A stretch of 7,300 nt of DNA from Actinomycetota bacterium. GTDB lineage: Bacteria; Actinomycetota; Actinomycetes; Actinomycetales; Cellulomonadaceae. Below are positions 5,282-7,300 of this stretch, piece by piece. The notes below the pieces were generated by a model. That model ran no database searches. It had not been told where the DNA came from and was given only the letters and a program-made list of their open reading frames with translations. Position 1 is the first letter of the stretch; the number at the start of each line of letters is the position of its first letter. The position numbers were made by a program, and so were the translations under genes. The stretch is taken from assembly GCA_018898235.1 (NCBI GenBank), contig JAHIJU010000038.1, positions 1-7,300 of the forward strand, written 5' to 3'.

Positions 5282-7263
5282 ACGAGCCGAACCGGATCCT
5301 CGCCGGACGCTACGAGGTCGGTGAGATCATCGGACGCGGCGGGATGGCCGAGGTTCACATCGGCTACGACCGTCGTCTGGGCCGCACTGTCGCCATCAAG
5401 GTCCTGCGTTCCGACCTGGCACGGGACCCCTCGTTCCAGAACCGGTTCAGGCGCGAGGCCCAGGCGGCCGCCGCGCTCAACCACCCGGCCATCGTCGCGG
5501 TCTACGACACGGGCGAGGAGTCGGTCACCGAGACGACCGGCGCCGTCTCGCACGTGCCCTACATCGTCATGGAGTACGTCGAGGGGCACACCGTCCGCGA
5601 CATCCTGCGCGACGGCTCCGCCCTGCCGATCGACGAGGCGCTCGACATCACCGCCGGGGTGCTCTCGGCCCTGGAGTACTCCCACCACGCCGGGATCGTG
5701 CACCGGGACATCAAGCCCGCGAACGTGATGATCACCCCCACGGGCGCGATCAAGGTGATGGACTTCGGCATCGCGCGCGCGCTGGCCGACTCCGCCGCCA
5801 CCATGACGCAGACGCAGGCCGTGGTCGGCACCGCCCAGTACCTGTCGCCCGAGCAGGCGCGCGGCGAGCAGGTCGACGCGCGCAGCGACCTGTACTCGAC
5901 CGGCTGCCTGCTGTTCGAGCTGGTCACCGGCCGCCCGCCGTTCATGGCCGACTCCCCGGTCGCCATCGCCTACCAGCACGTGCGCGAGCAGCCGCCGCTG
6001 CCGTCCAGCCTGTCGGACGACGTCCCCGAGGCCCTCGACCGGGTGATCCTCAAGTCGCTGGCCAAGGAGCGCGAGTCGCGGTACCAGACGGCCGCCGAGT
6101 TCCGGGCCGATGTCGAGGCCGTCCAGCGCGGCGGCCGGGTCCTGGCCCCCGCGGTCGGGGTCCCGCTGCCCGCCGCAGGCGAGGCGACCACCCAGCTCAT
6201 GGCTCCGACCTCACCGGCCACCCAGGTGCTGCCACCGTCCCAGCTGCCCTGGGGCACCACGGGTGCGGCGGCGCCGGACGCGCCGGAGGACGAGGACAAG
6301 CCGAAGAGCCACAAGGCGCTGCTCATCTCGCTGATCGCGGTGGGCGTGCTCGCGGTCATCGCGATCGTGGTGCTGCTCCTGGCGCAGACCAGGACGAGCG
6401 ACGCCATCAGCGTGCCGACAGTGGCCGGCCAGACGGCGTCGCAGGCCGAGTCCGCGCTCAAGAACGCCGGGTTCATCCCGGAGCGTCAGGAGAAGGCCTC
6501 GGCCACCGTCGCCAAGGACACCGTCATCGAGACGAACCCCGCCGAGGGAACCAAGCAGCCAAGAGGCACGAAGGTCACCTACTTCGTCTCGACCGGTCCG
6601 GCGACCACGACGGTTCCCGACGTCTCGGGCAAGACCGCCGACCAGGCGACGGCGGCGCTGCTGGCTGCGGGCCTGACCGTCGCGGAGAACCGCGGGACGG
6701 ACGACAACCCGAACTTCCTGTCCGGCCAGGTCACCAAGACGGACCCGGCGGCGAACGCCCCCGCGACCGAGGGCCAGCCCGTCACGCTCTACATCTCGAC
6801 CGGCAACGTGGTGCTCACCGATGTGACCGGCAAGTCGCAGGCGGATGCGGTCGCGGCGCTGCAGGCCCTCAAGCTCGCCCCGGTGGTCGAGCAGAAGGAG
6901 AGCAGCACGGTCGCGGTCGGCAACGTCATCTCGACCAACCCGGCGGCGGGCACGCTGCTGCGGCAGGGCCAGAGCGTCACCGTCACGGTGGCCTCGGCCC
7001 CCTCGACAGCAGTGATCCCGCAGGGCCTCGCGGGGCTGAGCTACGACGAGGCAGTCTCCCGTCTGAGCCAGGCGGGCCTGACGAACGTCACCAAGGTGAC
7101 TGCGGCCTCGGAGGTCCAGGCGGCCGGGAACGTGGTGTCGACCAGCCCGGCCGGCGGGGCCACGGTGCCGCTCACGCAGCAGATCACCATCACGGTCTCG
7201 ACCGGGGCGCCGGCCCCGACGGGTCCGGCAACCACGGGACCTCCCCAGGCCCCCAAGCCCTGA
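5278..7263 (+). CDS. pknB: PknB, PASTA-domain membrane Ser/Thr protein kinase
   Basis: Hanks-type kinase controlling cell-wall synthesis and division; its PASTA repeats bind muropeptides or lipid II in studied relatives. The product is 661 residues. The kinase domain (about residues 12-280) has the loop GRGGMAEV (19-26), K41, E60, H142-R-D144 with K146 and N149, D162-F-G, and the activation loop MTQTQAVVG, whose T177 and T179 match the two autophosphorylation sites of M. tuberculosis PknB (T171, T173). The juxtamembrane linker (about 285-346) carries TTQLM and ATQVL and ends in an acidic then basic stretch. The membrane helix is about 347-369. Four extracellular PASTA repeats (about 377-643) are followed by a Pro/Thr-rich end of 18 residues. 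GTG 5278 overlaps the pknA stop by four bases and has a good ribosome site. All catalytic residues are present, so the kinase should be active. Confidence 0.97.
   Translation: MNEPNRILAGRYEVGEIIGRGGMAEVHIGYDRRLGRTVAIKVLRSDLARDPSFQNRFRREAQAAAALNHPAIVAVYDTGEESVTETTGAVSHVPYIVMEYVEGHTVRDILRDGSALPIDEALDITAGVLSALEYSHHAGIVHRDIKPANVMITPTGAIKVMDFGIARALADSAATMTQTQAVVGTAQYLSPEQARGEQVDARSDLYSTGCLLFELVTGRPPFMADSPVAIAYQHVREQPPLPSSLSDDVPEALDRVILKSLAKERESRYQTAAEFRADVEAVQRGGRVLAPAVGVPLPAAGEATTQLMAPTSPATQVLPPSQLPWGTTGAAAPDAPEDEDKPKSHKALLISLIAVGVLAVIAIVVLLLAQTRTSDAISVPTVAGQTASQAESALKNAGFIPERQEKASATVAKDTVIETNPAEGTKQPRGTKVTYFVSTGPATTTVPDVSGKTADQATAALLAAGLTVAENRGTDDNPNFLSGQVTKTDPAANAPATEGQPVTLYISTGNVVLTDVTGKSQADAVAALQALKLAPVVEQKESSTVAVGNVISTNPAAGTLLRQGQSVTVTVASAPSTAVIPQGLAGLSYDEAVSRLSQAGLTNVTKVTAASEVQAAGNVVSTSPAGGATVPLTQQITITVSTGAPAPTGPATTGPPQAPKP
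5827..5859 (+). repeat. 33-bp exact repeat, copy in pknB
   Basis: Second copy of the identical segment found at 4268-4300 in pknA, encoding GTAQYLSPEQA. The match ends at 5826 and 5860. Confidence 0.85.
6406..7206 (+). repeat. Four PASTA repeats encoded in pknB
   Basis: Protein-level repeat of about 65-69 residues per unit: PASTA1 from about 6406 (VPTVAGQTASQAESAL), PASTA2 from about 6601 (VPDVSGKTADQATAAL), PASTA3 from about 6808 (LTDVTGKSQADAVAAL) and PASTA4 from about 7006 (IPQGLAGLSYDEAVSRL). Each shows the small-residue helix and a later NPA/DPA/SPA-G turn before the final strand (ETNPAEG, KTDPAAN, STNPAAG, STSPAGG). PASTA3 lacks the usual Val-Pro opening, and PASTA4 has one extra residue there. 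Confidence 0.9.
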
Positions 7264-7300
7264 GTCGCCGAAGGCCCCGGTCCGACCCATCAGGGCCGAC
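7264..7300 (+). terminator. Possible hairpin after pknB, cut by the window end
   Basis: GGCCC (7273-7277) can pair with GGGCC (7293-7297), and GTC (7264-7266) with GAC (7298-7300) across a bulge, enclosing GGTCCGACC. There is no T-run within the window. The stem is short, and such GC pairings are frequent by chance at this composition, so it may equally be ordinary spacer. Confidence 0.25.

Noticed and set aside
4123..5979. Minus-strand open frame of 618 codons across the pknA/pknB junction
   Set aside because: It mirrors two firmly identified kinase genes; its protein is compositionally biased with no domain, and long antisense frames are expected at this GC content.
1..7300. Mobile elements, CRISPR arrays, tRNA or rRNA genes, phage genes
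   Set aside because: None seen: five contiguous housekeeping genes fill the window, with no terminal inverted repeats, regularly spaced repeats or RNA-gene signatures.

Overview
The window is a high-GC stretch (almost every third codon position is G or C) carrying five same-strand genes packed head to tail with no intergenic base. Protein content and order match the cell-wall growth and Ser/Thr phosphorylation cassette that sits near oriC in most Actinomycetota: pstP (3' part only) - rodA - pbpA - pknA - pknB. Base composition, gene order and the protein style (Pro/Ala/Thr-rich linkers, a PknA without sensor domain, a four-PASTA PknB) point to an actinomycete. I would guess Micrococcales, perhaps near Cellulomonas, but that is inference and was not searched.

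Layout: 1-835, C-terminal part of the PPM phosphatase PstP (end of the catalytic domain, one membrane helix, extracellular region, Pro/Thr tail). 835-2310, RodA/FtsW-type SEDS peptidoglycan polymerase. 2307-3752, class B penicillin-binding protein PbpA, the transpeptidase partner of the SEDS protein. 3749-5281, membrane Ser/Thr kinase PknA. 5278-7263, membrane Ser/Thr kinase PknB with four extracellular PASTA repeats. 7264-7300 is non-coding, with a possible hairpin cut by the window edge. The minus strand shows only shadow reading frames.

How the parts work together, from family knowledge: RodA polymerises glycan strands from lipid II and PbpA cross-links them. PknB senses muropeptides or lipid II through PASTA repeats and, with PknA, phosphorylates growth and division proteins. 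PstP reverses this. The stop/start overlaps (TGATG, GTGA, ATGA, GTGA) indicate one mRNA with coupled translation.

This is a well-known system, not an undescribed one. The points most worth a second look are: a possible kinase target site (acidic-P-T-Q-V-I) in the RodA cytoplasmic tail, echoed in the PknB juxtamembrane linker; a sharp loss of coding-like composition in the last 40 codons of pknA, suggesting embedded regulatory DNA for pknB; loss of the second activation-loop threonine in PknA; and a 33-bp exact match between the two kinase genes.
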